Shown piece after piece: positions 20,469 to 31,961 of a DNA stretch of 64,000 nucleotides (positions are counted from its first letter, which is position 1; each line of letters begins with the position of its first letter). The stretch is taken from NCBI GenBank assembly GCA_022539475.1, contig VCMS01000161.1, positions 1 to 64,000 of the forward strand, read 5' to 3'. Below the pieces are notes generated by a model, which saw nothing but the letters and a program-made list of their open reading frames with translations, did no database searches and was not told the origin of the DNA. A program made the translations under genes and the position numbers. This DNA is from Gracilaria domingensis (Eukaryota > Rhodophyta > Florideophyceae > Gracilariales > Gracilariaceae).

Positions 20469-21287
20469 ATGAGCGATGACGATTCGCGTTCGAACATTAG
20501 GTGGCCGTGAGAGTCGGACGAAGGGGTACGGTCGCACAAGAAGTTAAAGAGTGTGTTCGAGGAGGAGGAAGAAAAGGACGAGCTGGACTGGTGGGCCACT
20601 GCAGTGCTGGGATGTGCCGGAGCGATGGGGACGCGCATGGGAGAGAACGTGGGTCGACTGACGAAGAAGGTGACAGGGTTCGTGGTAAGGGAACTGAGGG
20701 GGGTGAAAGAGGAGCAGAAGAAGATGATGAAACGCATTGAGAATCTGGAGGGGAGCTCGAAGGAGGTGAATGGGAGGAAGAAGGGCGGGGTAGGGGGTGT
20801 GGAGGGAACGCCGGTAACTCCGGCGCCGAAGACGAAGATCGTGAACGGCGTTGGGGTAGGAGTGTGCATCGGAAGCGAGGACGAGGATGCGAGAGACTTT
20901 GTACCGGCGACGGATAGTTTTGGGGCGGATGAGGTGATGGAGGGAGAATTGGTGAGGAAGAGAGGTCTGAAGAGGAAGGTTGGCGAGAAGAGGCCGATCC
21001 AACCGAGGAGTGTGGGGGTAGAAGAGGATGAAATTCAGCCGAAGGTGGAGAACAAGAAAGGAAAAGGGGATAGTAAGAAGAGGACACGGGTTGGGTTCAG
21101 GACTGTTCCGAAGCCGGTGTGGAGAGGGAGCAGTGTTGTTGGATACGAGGAGAAGTGGAGCTGGGAGGATGTTGTGGAGGATGAGGAGGAAACGGTTGAG
21201 AATGATGATGGGAAAGAATTTCGTACGCTATCATTCGCGGATGTGGATGTGGAGGTAGAGGAAGGAGATGAAGGTGCTTTACTTTGA
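20469..21287 (+). CDS. Acidic/basic disordered protein with a short coiled coil
   Basis: The clear open frame runs from ATG 20553 (244 residues). The same frame extends upstream to ATG 20469 (MSDDDSRSNIRWP), interrupted only by a TGA at 20508-20510, and the intervening SDEGVRSHKKLKSVFEEE is protein-like, so the original start was probably 20469. Features: WWATAVLGCAGAMGTRMG, a short helix/coiled coil (VKEEQKKMMKRIENLEG), a bipartite-like basic stretch (RKRGLKRKVGEKRP), a second one (KKGKGDSKKRTR) and a very acidic C terminus. The composition suggests a nuclear protein. No family was recognised. The opposite-strand frames here are mirror images of this biased sequence. Confidence 0.5.
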
Positions 21288-21289
21288 TT

Positions 21290-21960
21290 GAGGTGATACA
21301 GTAGTTGCCGGGTTGATGGAGGTAGAAAAGCGTTGGGGGATTGGATGTGCGCAACTACCATTTCATGAATGTTGTACTAGCCAGAGTTAGTTTACATTCA
21401 TTATTTGTGTTTATTTGCAATCGACAAGTATGCAAGTGCCGTTGGTAGCTTCCAGATCGAGCTACCACCTAATCCGTCTGAGTATACTAGGTACAAAAAC
21501 TTTCATGTCATGGAGGTGAACTAGCAATTATGTCCGCTTTCACTCATTCTACAAATTCTGTAGTATTGCTTGAATAAATGAAAGTATGGTATCCAAAAAA
21601 TTTTGTTTTTGGCTTGCACATAGCCGTACATTCAATTCTTTGCACATTTTTTAACGATTCAATCCACAAAATAGCATTCTAGCCTCTTGACATAGCGTTC
21701 CGGAAACACAGACGTAGGCCTTACCGTCGTCTTGTTGGGTTGGATGCTGCGGGATGGGTTCGAAGTTGTCGTCCTCATAGTCATACCAAAGGTATCCAGG
21801 AGTTGCCACCCAGTCAACACGGGGGATGTAGTCCAGAAGCCTCGCGACGTCCTCTGGCTAATATTCGGTACCGCGCACGATGTTTTGGATCCCCAACCCC
21901 CGCAGATATACTATCATCATCTTTGGAAGAGGAACAAAGCGACCACGGGGACTGGGGCAG
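21290..21960. other. No gene recognised
   Basis: AT-rich to about 21660, then mixed sequence. A - strand continuation of the 21.96-22.85 kb relic may extend here in decayed form (LPKMMIVYLRGLGIQNIV on - near 21900), but it cannot be confirmed by eye. Confidence 0.3.
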
Positions 21961-21962
21961 GC

Positions 21963-22849
21963 TCAATGATTCCACACTCGCCAGTACTTAGTGCGGATAT
22001 TGCAGCGTACACCATACCTGCAGGTGTCGAGAAAAGCCATGAGGACGAAGTTGGCCCACTCCACCGTGAGTACCTTCCACGTTAACCAGCACCGTCGGTC
22101 GTTTGGCGTCAAAATCATTTGACGTGAGTGATACGCGACCAATGGAGGGGTAGGGACTGCCAACAGGTTCGAAACCTTCCAAAAGTCCTCCCAATAGACG
22201 TCGTGGAAAAACGGGAGCCTGAGATAAATCCTGTTGCGATCGAAACCCTCCATATCGTGGAACTCTACCTGGTGCCACCTGAACAAATACTTCAGGTTCG
22301 TACGCATCCTCCCTTCAGGCTCCGCCATTTCGTTCCAATGAGGTCAGTCCAGCATCCAATACAGGCGATCGTACGGCTGTTGGAACGCCATCAATCCTAA
22401 CAGGTTATGATTTGCCGGTGGAAACGCTATCGAAGTATCGGCGAACTTGCCGTAGATATCCCGGAGGATATCGTTCACTCGCCACTGGTAATCTTCTTCC
22501 TCAAGTGTCCTCAAGAAGGTCATGTCGGTCACGATATGCCCGACATATCCTGGGACAGTCATCCCGTTGACAGGGACGTGTAACCAACGGTTATACGAAG
22601 CTGTTTCCAGCACACTCTTGGGCCCAGGAGTGACCTCTGGAATGGCAGCAAAGCGCGTGCATCGAAGAATTCCTGCTGAAGGCTGAGGTAGTGTTCTAAC
22701 GTGTACGGCATCGACGCGTAACGTGAACCGTTGAAACTTCGTCCAACGGTGTGGTGGAACGCATCTGCCGGGCGCTTCGGGGCACCCGACCCCTGCGGTT
22801 GGGGCATTGTGAGTGGATCTCGGATAGAAGTTGAACCCTGCGGACACAT
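21963..22849 (-). pseudogene. Decayed gene of unknown family
   Basis: A Pro/Gly-rich start (MPQPQGSGAPKRPADAFHH, YASMPYTLEHYLSLQQEFF) is in one frame down to about 22650. The sequence then continues in another frame with SYNRWLHVPVNGMTVPGYV and VNDILRDIYGKFADTSIAF. That frame passes one TGA at 22344 and goes on through MRTNLKYLFRWHQVEFHDM and NDRRCWLTWKVLTVEWANF. The continuity of sensible sequence across one frameshift and one stop shows a broken gene of at least 290 codons. Aromatic-rich blocks and a proline-rich start would suit an LTR-retrotransposon Gag, but there is no zinc knuckle. Confidence 0.45.
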
Positions 22850-22899
22850 GGAGATGAATAGTTTAGTCCATTCTTTTGAGGATTTGAGGGATTATTTTA

Positions 22900-23800
22900 G
22901 CTAGTCTTTATTTTGACACTCTGACAGTCAAGTTGCGTACGTGTACAGCTCACACGGGTGTATAGTACTCTAATATGCCAGATTTCACTGTACCTGCGGT
23001 ACGTAGGAGGTGCAGTGATGGCGACGTTCCCTTGATGGTAAATCAACCAACCCTCTCCTTCGAGAACTGCCAATCGGATCAGAGGGCACTCGAAACTCAT
23101 CTCTTGAGTGTGGGTTCTAGGCAACGCTGGCCTCGTCGGTGTGTTACTCCATTTGGAGCGTCACCTCGAGAGATATGAGCGCACTTACTTCTCTTGGGTC
23201 TTTAGAATCCCTGATTACACCATGCGGTGTTGGTTTCTAACTGTTTATTATCTCTTCAGTGCATGACAGATTCCAGCCCCATGGTTAGGTTTCTCTATTT
23301 GTTCTCTGTTGTTTCTTTCCCCGTCTTCGGGCCTCTTGCCTGCGTGTGCAGGGCCGGTTACTTCTCTCTCGCATCTTAGAATCAATTTTCTCCCTTTTTA
23401 GGGGTACGCCTCCCATCGGAGTCTGTGGCTCACGCTTTCGCGTATTCCACGTCTTCCACCGTTTGAGTGGGTGATCGCTCTCGGTGGCTGACTTTCTTCA
23501 CTCACCTCTGTAGGAATACCTCAGAGCACCAATGGATTTACACCCAGGTCCCCGACGTGAACAGAGGCTCTTCTGCCGAGCTGCTTCCTAAATGGAGGAG
23601 GACGTTTGACATCCTGCGCGTGTTTCACCCGTTCTCGGTTTGCATTACATTGATCCCGGTTGCTAAGAATGCCTCTGAGAAGACCGGGTTCCTACTTGAA
23701 ACCGGCGGCAAGCAGTTCTTCCTCAAGAGCTGTCCGCGCTCCGGCAGATGCCCATGCAGAAAAACTAGAGTGCGTCGCCATTAAGATTTCATTCACGGTT
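22900..23800. repeat. Possible LTR or leader remnant
   Basis: T/C-rich sequence with no gene. It shares short words with the leader at 62.0-62.7 kb: CCATTTGGAGCGTCACC here against CCATCTGGAGAGTAACC there, and CACCTCTGTAGGAATA here against CACCTCTGTAGGTATA there, in the same order and at similar spacing. That suggests a diverged LTR of a related retrotransposon. I could not define TG...CA ends or a target duplication. Confidence 0.35.
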
Positions 23801-23912
23801 CAAGAAAAATTCTTTAGGTTCCAGGCCAATTTATTAAAACTACATTTCCTTGAATTTCTATTGAGAGAGGGCAAGCCAAAAATTTTGGCAGGAAACTGAC
23901 TTTGGAAAGATA

Positions 23913-25325
23913 TTGGAATACTACGAAAATATCCCTACTTATATAATTGTAATTAAAAATCAAATGAGAGAAAGTTCCGCCTGGGATGCTAGCGGAGGGT
24001 CTCGAACAGGCCCGGGAGGTGTAAGTAAACCGCCGAGAAGCAGTCCAAGTAAGATCTCACTTGTGTCGCACATTCGAGAGCTAATTGATGAGCAGAAGAA
24101 AGGTAACCATCTACTGAAAGAAACAAAAATGGCAGTTGAGTCGTTTAAATCCCATCTTCTTACTACTTCTGTGGAGATCCAAATGCAGCTACAAGTCAAA
24201 TAACGGGATAAGGAATCGATGCATTCATCAGAAAAGGATGAGCTGAAAGGAAAGCACGAAGATTTCATGGAAGCTTTGCGGCAGATCAGAGATCTCCCTT
24301 ACGTCACTATCTAGCCATCGTCAATCCCAGAAAGTGCAGCAGATCTTGCCAAGCTTCGTATTCTCCATTTTTTGGACGCATTTCTTTCTCCTGATCTCAA
24401 GTTTTTCTTTCCCTACAAACATAGAAATGTAAGGTAGCAGAGGTATGTTATTCCAGTTTATATCCAACTTATTTTGCTTCTAAATGTTACCAGTCCTGTT
24501 AAATCCCAACTTGCGTTCTCTATGCTACTGCACCAAAGATGTTTGTCAGGCTGAGAGTCACGATTGAAGTTTTAGATGCTCTACTGGATAAAGACATATG
24601 CGAAGGCATGAGCGTGAACTCGTCCTAATCCAGCAACATGATATTGGATGCAGCGCGAATTGCATCCAAGAACACACCGGAAATTCTGATATGGAGAAGT
24701 TCTTGAAGGCGAAGACCACGAAAGATAGGAAACACTCTGCTGCTGGTCAAAAGGTTTATTCAATACTTTCTAACGCATTCAAAAGGGCAATTGAGCCTAT
24801 CAGAGACCATATTCTACGTACCTCTGGTCTGTAATTGCCTTCGAAGAACGGCAATGTTCTGACTTTGTGTCAATGTCAAACTACGTTCGTAAGTTTCGTT
24901 CAATCATTCCTGAGAATCCTGTGCTTCCTATCTTTGCCAAGTCGCAAAGGAAGACATTGGGTGTAGGAAGCGATTCTGAGAAAGAAGTAGAAGACCAAGA
25001 CCATACAGCGCGTTGAAAGGCAGCAAAACATGTTTTATTACTGTTAGTTTAACACACGAGGCGGAGGTTAACTCTGCGTAGCTCTCGGCCTGGAAAGCGG
25101 TGCGACGGAAATGTCGAACTCAAGCTCGTATTTACTTCCTATCATTGAGGAAGCGGGATATGAATCCCTTCCAGAGGTCCCAAGTGCAGCCTCCTCTCCG
25201 GAAGAACGTCCATGGATTAGCATTTATAGTCTTGGGTTAATGCACATGAAGATCGGGGAACGTTTTCAAGATTTGTGCACTGGTGAAAGAACTTGTTGGA
25301 AGTCTGCGCAAGGTCCAGAATAGGC
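23913..25325 (+). pseudogene. Unrecognised helical protein fragments
   Basis: Short frames in series read like coding sequence: SKISLVSHIRELIDEQKKG with LLKETKMAVESFKSHLL (about 24050-24160), and GQKVYSILSNAFKRAIEPI (about 24750-24805). They are separated by stops and T-rich sequence. Two closely spaced frames could also be exons. I know no family for them. Another short frame (25111-25323, LPIIEEAGYESLPEVPS) may or may not belong. Confidence 0.25.
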
Positions 25326-25329
25326 AAAG

Positions 25330-25800
25330 GGCCGTGTGAAATAAAGTGATGCGCATTGGATGTCAATCTGATGAAAATTTGGGACATCTACTGGATATCA
25401 GTCAGATATCTTCTGCGCATCCAGAATACCTCATTGATAAGCTATTGTACCACGTTGGATACGCTTAATTGATGCCCTTCACATATTCCTTGGATATACG
25501 AAAACTGTTCCAAAGATATTCATATGATGCACGAAGATATGTCCGATAGATGTCCGGATATCCACCTTGGTCACTTTGACATCACAAAATCCATTGCACA
25601 TTCTCTTCGTACATCATATACATATCGGGAGTTTATCATTTTGGTTATACTTCATGCATCATCTGAGTATCATTTACGTATATAGTATGGATATCATAAG
25701 AAGATCAAATTGACATCTTCAGTTTTCGTAGTTCTAATATGGGTTTTCCGGAGGATGTCATCGGGACATCAATTCACCTCTCTGGGGGAGATTCGGAAAC
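25330..25800 (+). repeat. GATATC-rich dispersed repeat, copy 1
   Basis: About 470 bp matches the reverse complement of 33731-34170 along its length. Shared words include AAGTGATGCGCA, AGATATTCATATGATGCA, GAAGATATGTCC, TCTTCGTACAT and GACATCAATTCACCTCTCT. Both copies are dense in GGATAT, GATATC and CATATG words every few tens of bases, with no coding frame. It is probably a non-autonomous element or satellite-like unit. Confidence 0.75.
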
Positions 25801-25829
25801 TTGACAGAGTGTTGAAGATATTTGTTGAT

Positions 25830-26980
25830 GATAATGGTATGTCACCGTCGTTTGTATCGTACAATGGTTTGCTTTTCCGTGCGTTGTTGGTGAAAAATGA
25901 AATGCGCTCACTTGAAGACGATTACTAAATTTCTTTCACACCCAATAGGGGTTAGAGTGTTTATTGATATTAGGTGTGGCAGAATATACTGTTTGTTCTT
26001 GATCATCATTTGAAAAACGTGTCATAATAAAATGGAGAGAATTCCTGGAAGTGACCAAAGGTTTGTCTCGTATTGAATGTTTCCATGATATCCTTATTTT
26101 GTTTTTCAAATTTGCAAATATAATTTGACCTTAGTACTGGGTTACATGTTATGTATCTCGTTTAAAGCTTCGTTTGAGGATGGCTTTGCTCATCGGCAGG
26201 TGCAGGGTTGGACAACTGTTTGCTACTGTCTGGCTCTTCCTCCTGCAAGCTCTAGCTTCTTGCCAGAAGGAGTGTTAAACGTGTCTCTTGGAGCTCACGT
26301 GTGCTTTGCGATGATCTCGCTTCAGCATCTAGCGCCAACAACTTTCATTATGCAGCCAAAAGGAACAAAAAATTTTCGATGAACTACATCCCCAAAGTCC
26401 AGAAAAGATTAGCATCTGTATCAAATCGTAAAGCGCATCAAAATCTTCTCGCGCAAACAAGCAGATGAAGTTACCTTAAATGTCTCAAACCAGCTCTATA
26501 GTCGAAAATCGTCAAATAACAGCTACTGAGAGCGTTCCTACGCGTCAGCCCAAAAACTAAAATTATTCTGCGAGGTGTACACTGTAGGATACTGAGCCGT
26601 GACGGTTGCAGTGGTGGCACTGTAAGCAAACCGGCTGGTCGGATGTTGCCGTTGTACTAGACATGGTAGTAGTAGTAGTCCACGTGTATGCCGGTGGCAT
26701 CTAATGCCCCGTACTCGGTAACCCGTACACGTGTGTGGCGGCGCCAGACCAGATATTTATTTTCCCCAGGTTGGCGCTAGCCCCCAAGACAGTAAACCAA
26801 GGTGCTTCCTACTAGGTTCTTCGTCTAGTTTCCCGTGGCACGGATCCTAAGTCGTATATGAACTTTTGATCGATTGTCATCTGATTTAGTAGGAACTCAG
26901 CTTGTCTAAGACCTACACAAGCTGTTCTGCAGCGATATCACTACCGTTGCACTGGCTCTCTGGCTAGGCGCGTGCCAACT
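25830..26980. other. No gene recognised
   Basis: This interval lies between the GATATC-rich repeat and the Harbinger transposase. A short frame at 26125-26382 and T-rich DNA are present, with no protein family recognised. The left end of the Harbinger element should be somewhere here, but no terminal repeat matching the right side was found. Confidence 0.35.
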
Positions 26981-27315
26981 CTTGGAGCTGCGCGTGTTTC
27001 CGTACCCTTTTTCACCACAGAGTGCCGTGAGCTACTCCGCACCTCCAACGACCATCTTTTCCGATACGGCAGATCACACGGCCTTACACTCCGTGTGCCG
27101 CAGATCCACCCTACCGTTTCCGGACATTCTATTGAGTAGACGCTCGCGCGTACTATCTCATATAAACATCTGGTTAGTCGACTAAGGCGTCAAAGTTGTT
27201 TGAGATAGTCTGTGTGCAACATTGCGGATCCTTGTCGTCCGAAAGTCAAACTTAAGATCTTCGCCGCGGTTTTTACTATCCCGTCTATCTCTCCTTCTGG
27301 TACACACACCTCACA

Positions 27316-28600
27316 ATGAACGATATGCGCAATTCCTCTTCATCTTCTGGTGCCAATGAAGTTCTCGATCACGGTCTCAAGCCTTATCTGAAGTGTTTTA
27401 CGCAAAAAAGTACAGGTATCTCAAAGAAACTAAGGGGATCCAGAAAAAGCAGGAAAACAAATCGTAACATTAATCGCTTTGGCGTAGAATTACAGTTTGA
27501 CGCGGACTATTTTTTCTGACAAACACTAAGAAACCCAATGTTTTCTAACCATGAGTTTGAACATCGTTTTGGAGTGTCGAGAACCATATATGAAACCGTT
27601 CGTCCTGCTTTTTGTGCCGAAAATGATTACTTTATTCCACGCGTGGACGCTAAAAAGGAAATCGGGGCGATTGGAGACCAAAAGCTGATGGGTGCACTGT
27701 TTCAATTGATTTTGGGTGTTCGCGCAGATCAAGTAGTTTCATATATTCGATTGCACGAATCTTCAGTACTAGAGGCCATGCAACAGTTTTGTCGAACTGT
27801 CGTAAAAGTGTTTACAGAGAAATATCTTCGTTGACCATCGGAGGCTGATATGCGACGAATCGAGTGTGACTACAGCCACCTTGGCTTTCCAGGCTACAAT
27901 GGCGCCCTTGAATGTTCTGGATGGGAATTTAGAAACTGGCCATTGCTTGCAAAGGAATATATAAAGGCAAGGAAGGAAAACCAATGCTGCAATTGGAAGT
28001 TGTGTGTGACTACCGTCTTAACATTTGGCATGTCATGTTTGGCTCCCCGGGAGGTAAGAATGATAGATCCATCATGTCTCAAATTTTTCTTTTCTAATGA
28101 CATTCGCAATGGTAAGTGGTCCCCTTTACGGCCAAGATCTATAATTGTCTGATCATAGATTAACTGGTTTCACTATCTTACTAGTGGTATATATCCAAGG
28201 TACCGGACACTCGCGAAGCCCCACCCTGATCCTAAGTCTCATAAGAAACTTTACACGTCAGGTCATAGTTCTGCAAGGAACGCAGGGGAGAGGATGTGCT
28301 GCATCTCGTTATGCTCAATTCGAGATATTGGACAGGCCCGCCAAATTGGGGAGCTCATGTGATTTGAATGATGGTGTGCTGTACTGCATAATTTTACATA
28401 ACATGATTGCTGAACAGATAATATATAATGGTACTGCAAAGTTTCGCCTTTTTGGAGACGAACTGCACACAGACGATACAATATATTACAAAATTGTGCA
28501 CCAAAACTGCAGCTATGAACAAGCAGAAGTTTTGGTGCACTAGCGAAGAGCTAGAAGAGACACAGACGCCGAAAATTAGTTCGTGACGTAGCCACCTCTC
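27316..28600 (+). pseudogene. PIF/Harbinger-type transposase (dead copy)
   Basis: The frame starts at 27316 and has stops at about 27517, 27831 and 28150, then shifts. Family blocks appear in the right order: EHRFGVSRTIYETVRPAF (helix-turn-helix region), LMGALFQLILGVRADQVV, then GYNGALECSGWEFRNWP, which corresponds to the G..D.MHW.WKN.P block with the first catalytic Asp replaced by Glu. CNWKLCVTTVLTFGM and VRMIDPS follow, the latter in the place of the NDI.V.D block, with the Asn-Asp lost. Then come GIYPRYRTL and, in another frame, FEILDRPAKLG and ILHNMIAE near the C terminus. This is the plant-transposon-protein (DDE_4-like) group. Loss of catalytic residues plus frame breaks mean it is inactive. 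Confidence 0.8.
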
Positions 28601-28609
28601 GTGGTGTCT

Positions 28610-29330
28610 TAGCCGGAGAGAAACAAGTAGAAGTACTGATGAAGAACCAAAGAGAAACTCACAGAGAACGTGTGAAGATTGGGAGGAAAGGGAAGAAAGA
28701 GAGATGGCGCAGAAAGGAAAAAGGAAAGGGAGAGAAGGAAGAGGGTGTAGAGCGAAGAGGGGATGACTGTATGAAGTAGAATACAGGGGGACACTTGCAA
28801 CGAACGAGAAGGATAATACTTCCGAAAGATAACGTTAGACCTGGGCGTAGAGCAATGGCGGTGCTCTAGCTAACAAGCGCTAGGTGTACACGCATCGGCG
28901 AACTATGCCGGTAACTACCTAACATCTTAGCGGTCACTAAGAACGAAGAAGGTGCTTGAAGGTTGAGGCTTTTGCATCTCGCTCTCTTCACTGTTTAAGT
29001 AGAACTGAAGCTATGAGCACGTATACACGTGTGTGATGCGCACATCAATCATGATTCATTATATCTGATGTCATCGAAAATTGAGATTTGTGGTCGCGCG
29101 TTTCGCAGTAGGGGTTCCAGTGCACTACAGAAGAGTGGCGATCTTTACTTGATGAAGTTGAAAGTTTATCCGACAATAACAAACCCCAGTGTACGCCTAT
29201 CTCTCATTTCTGGAATATTTTCAGCGTTTGAAGCGATTGAATACCCATAATATCTCGACAGAGCCTTCCTATTTATTACCATTTAGCTCTTAGACAACCA
29301 GGTCTTCATATTCAACGGGTGTACTCTTCA
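28610..29330. other. Intergenic DNA between the two Harbinger genes
   Basis: No coding frame is supported. A purine-rich stretch (28650-28760) of GGGAAAGGGAGAGAAGG type gives an artificial frame on the opposite strand. The remainder shows nothing recognisable. Confidence 0.4.
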
Positions 29331-29334
29331 TTCA

Positions 29335-30397
29335 CTATGCGGAAACCCTCAAAAGAGTCTCCGCTGTCCCACTCTCACTACCATGCAGAGACCGAGTACC
29401 ATTCGCTGCGAGGTTGCTCTCTGTTTTCGATTTCTTCAGTGGGGTGCAGTTCTGTTCCTTCTGTTCCAAGCGTTGTAATAAACGCTTACAAATGTGCCAC
29501 TGGATACGCTTCTTCTTTATCTGAGGAACGTCTTCAGAGTTAAAAGGCCTAGGAACCACATCCCTTTCTAATTTCTCGCGCTGCAGCTCGAGCTTCTCTC
29601 TCGTCAACATGTTCTTCTCCTGGATTGAGTTCGTTAACATGTGCTCATTGCGCTTTACATTTTCAAGGAAGCCATTTCTCTAGTCCTTGTTATCTCCAGC
29701 ACTGCCCTTCGATTTCTTTCCTCTTGCTTCCTTTATTGCTTTTGCGACTTTCGTACCAAGAAGAATATGCACATTCCCGGTTCATTTTCATGTTCCGTAA
29801 TTGCAGCGGCTTCCAACAGGGTTGCTTGAGTGTTCAGAAACGTAAATGATACCTCAAACTTGAGGGATTTGGCTACGTGATAGTTTGTGTTACGCACGCA
29901 GATACGGATGCGACACCGACCGGCTTCCATCGCTGTAGAGAGGTTCAACGCATCGAAGAAGATCATTGGCATGCGGGTTCTCTGTAATTATCATTGCTTT
30001 GTCTCTGTCATAACAGGGTTTCAACTTAGTACACTCGTCCCGAGTTTTCTCCCACAGCTTTCTACAAACATTTGACGACCTTTCATCCCAGCGCTTGTTG
30101 TACAACTCACTTCCAGTCTTCTCTAAGGTACAGTTTTGGGCTACCACCGTCCTTGATGAACAGAGCACGAATGCGCCGACCACATTTTGCCCCAGACATG
30201 TTAGATCCTGTAGCAGGATCCGTAGACGCCGCAGCAGCTGCGCGAGTTACCGCGATCCTCTCCGCCTCGTTCCATGTCGAGTTCTTCCCTCGCCCAGGCC
30301 TCTCTCTATGCTGCAATGTTGAATTTTTCAGCCCGATTTCGTATACAACCGACGGCGACTGCTTCGAAGCGCATTGAATCTCGTCCGTGTGTGCCAT
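29335..30397 (-). pseudogene. Myb/SANT-like partner protein of the Harbinger element (frameshifted)
   Basis: The gene starts at 30397 (MAHTDEIQCASKQ). Frames join in order: KNSTWNEAERIAVTRAAAAA and RRIRALFIKDGG; then, after a shift, KTGSELYNKRWDERSSNVC and DECTKLKPCYDRD; then NYHVAKSLKFEVSF; and finally a coiled-coil end (MLTREKLELQREKLERDV) and KKRIQWHICKRLLQRLEQKE. The W-spaced trihelix and the ELYNKRW...LWEK..DECTKLK pattern is the DNA-binding partner typical of Harbinger transposons, which imports and guides the transposase. Position (convergent, downstream of the transposase) fits. At least two frameshifts are present. Confidence 0.65.
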
Positions 30398-30750
30398 TGT
30401 AGATGTGTTGCTCTTTGAGGTTTACACAGGGCCTGACAAAGGCACATGCAAGAGCTCTCTCTCGAAAATAAAAACCTTCTCGGCTCTTTCTGCTTTGCTC
30501 AAGGAAAGTGCAGTGGGATCTGGCGTCGCATCATTTTATTACGCAAGAAAAATGTTGCAGAGCCCTAAAATTGTTTCGATTGCAAGGCTTCGAAGCCCAA
30601 ACTGCACAGAACCTGTTTTGTTTTTCGTGCATTGGGCGAGTCTGATTCCTGGCAATACGTTTGGAGAGCGTAGCGGAGTGTTGTGGACCGTAGCATGAAA
30701 GCAAAGAGCGCCAGGAACGACAAAAGGAAAACGTCTGATCTCACCGCTCG

Positions 30751-30944
30751 CAGGCAAAACTCGTCAAGGGAAAACTAAAAGGGTTTTCAGTAGACTTGCA
30801 GACAAGGTGACTAGTGTGGTAAGGTAGTATGACCAACGTCATTGAAAAATAAGTAAGTATTTCTTTCACTGACGTCCATGAGTGAGATGTTTTGAAAAAA
30901 TTAAATTCCTCGAAAGTGCCCTTACATTTTATTGAAAAACATCA
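30751..30944 (+). repeat. Left terminal inverted repeat
   Basis: This is the reverse complement of 34797-34986, with scattered mismatches and small indels. Outermost bases are CAGGCAAAAC; the inner boundary lies just after CTTACATTTTATTGAAA. Confidence 0.8.
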
Positions 30945-31247
30945 ATTTAATTTACCGCCGCATGATGAATTAATGAATGGGTTTTGCTAGGGGCTGTGAG
31001 TCGGAGGCAACTGCGTGTGGACAGTGGTGTTTCGTTTTAGAGTGTCGGCGCGAAAGTAGAAGCATTTGGGCCAGAGCAAATTTTTTGATCGGCAATTTAT
31101 GTTATAATCTGACGAGTGGGGTGCGTTGCGGCTCAAAAAGTGGAGTACAGTGCAGGGTATGGGCTATGTTCGGACGAGTGGAAATGCCATGACGCAGTGC
31201 CCACGACTTCCAGAGCGGACATTCCATTTCAATGATTGGCAGTCGGT

Positions 31248-31645
31248 GTACAACTCTGGTAATCATTTCGGTGGTATATATACTATAGTGTCTGGTGAAG
31301 GGGTTCAAGTGTTTAATCTGTGCCCGTTCTGGACCAAAATCTGATTTATGTCGTATCTTTGTCGTATCTTTGTCGCATCTAAGCCGTATGTATGGTTAGC
31401 TTATGAATGGTTTCCGCGCACAACAGGCACAGTGCCAATCTCAAGAAAATAACATTTTCTATTCCGTTACATTCGCCATGATCAGACATACATTTGGCAC
31501 TCATACGACACATATAAGGCAAAGATACGACTTATACACGACCTTGTGCCAAACTAGGCATAGCATAGCCACCTGAACCCCTACATCAGACATGAAGTGT
31601 ACACAAACCACCCGAATGGCCACCTGGGCAAAATAATCGTATATT
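31248..31645. repeat. Imperfect inverted repeat inside the TIR element
   Basis: The left half (31248-31375) and the reverse complement of the right half (about 31496-31645) share, in order, a CATTNNGGTGGT word, TGTCTGGTGAAGGGGTTCA (TGTCTGATGTAGGGGTTCA on the other side) and GTCGTATCTTTG. Divergence is high, so this is an old foldback element or two copies of one repeat in opposite orientation. Confidence 0.5.
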
Positions 31646-31679
31646 TTGGCGACCATTATGGTCTTTGTCTTTTGCAGAT

Positions 31680-31961
31680 AATCCACCGTTTCAATTGGTA
31701 CCCAATAGTCTGTACACGAAAACGACGAGAAACCTCTTGAGGTGCAGTTTCAGCTCGAGCAATTTCAAACGCTTGGTCTTGTCTGTCGTTTTTTCTTTCG
31801 CAATGTTGAAGAGAATGGCCGAGTAGATTGCGCCTCGAGATGCAACAAGCGAGCCACTGGACTCGGATTCTTGCGCGGAACCGCCGACAAGCAGAAATGG
31901 CCCGATGTTCTCTTGCGCAGCCGTGAGCAACCAACCCAGCCGATATGTGGAGACCTTCCAA
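31680..31961 (-). pseudogene. Basic helical fragment, possibly a second Harbinger-partner tail
   Basis: The frame starting at 31930 contains GSLVASRGAIYSAILFNIAK then EKTTDKTKRLKLLELKLHLK. The Lys/Leu-rich helical end with a Ser/Gly-rich lead resembles the C-terminal tails of transposon Myb/SANT partner proteins. It is too short and has no DNA-binding part, so the call is tentative. Confidence 0.25.

Noticed and set aside
20324-21087. Two long - strand frames rich in Ser/Pro
   Set aside because: They are the mirror of the purine-rich + strand gene at 20469-21287 and have only low-complexity content.
28609-28800. Leu/Ser/Phe-rich - strand frame that looks like a membrane peptide
   Set aside because: It is the complement of a purine-rich tract and has no gene context.
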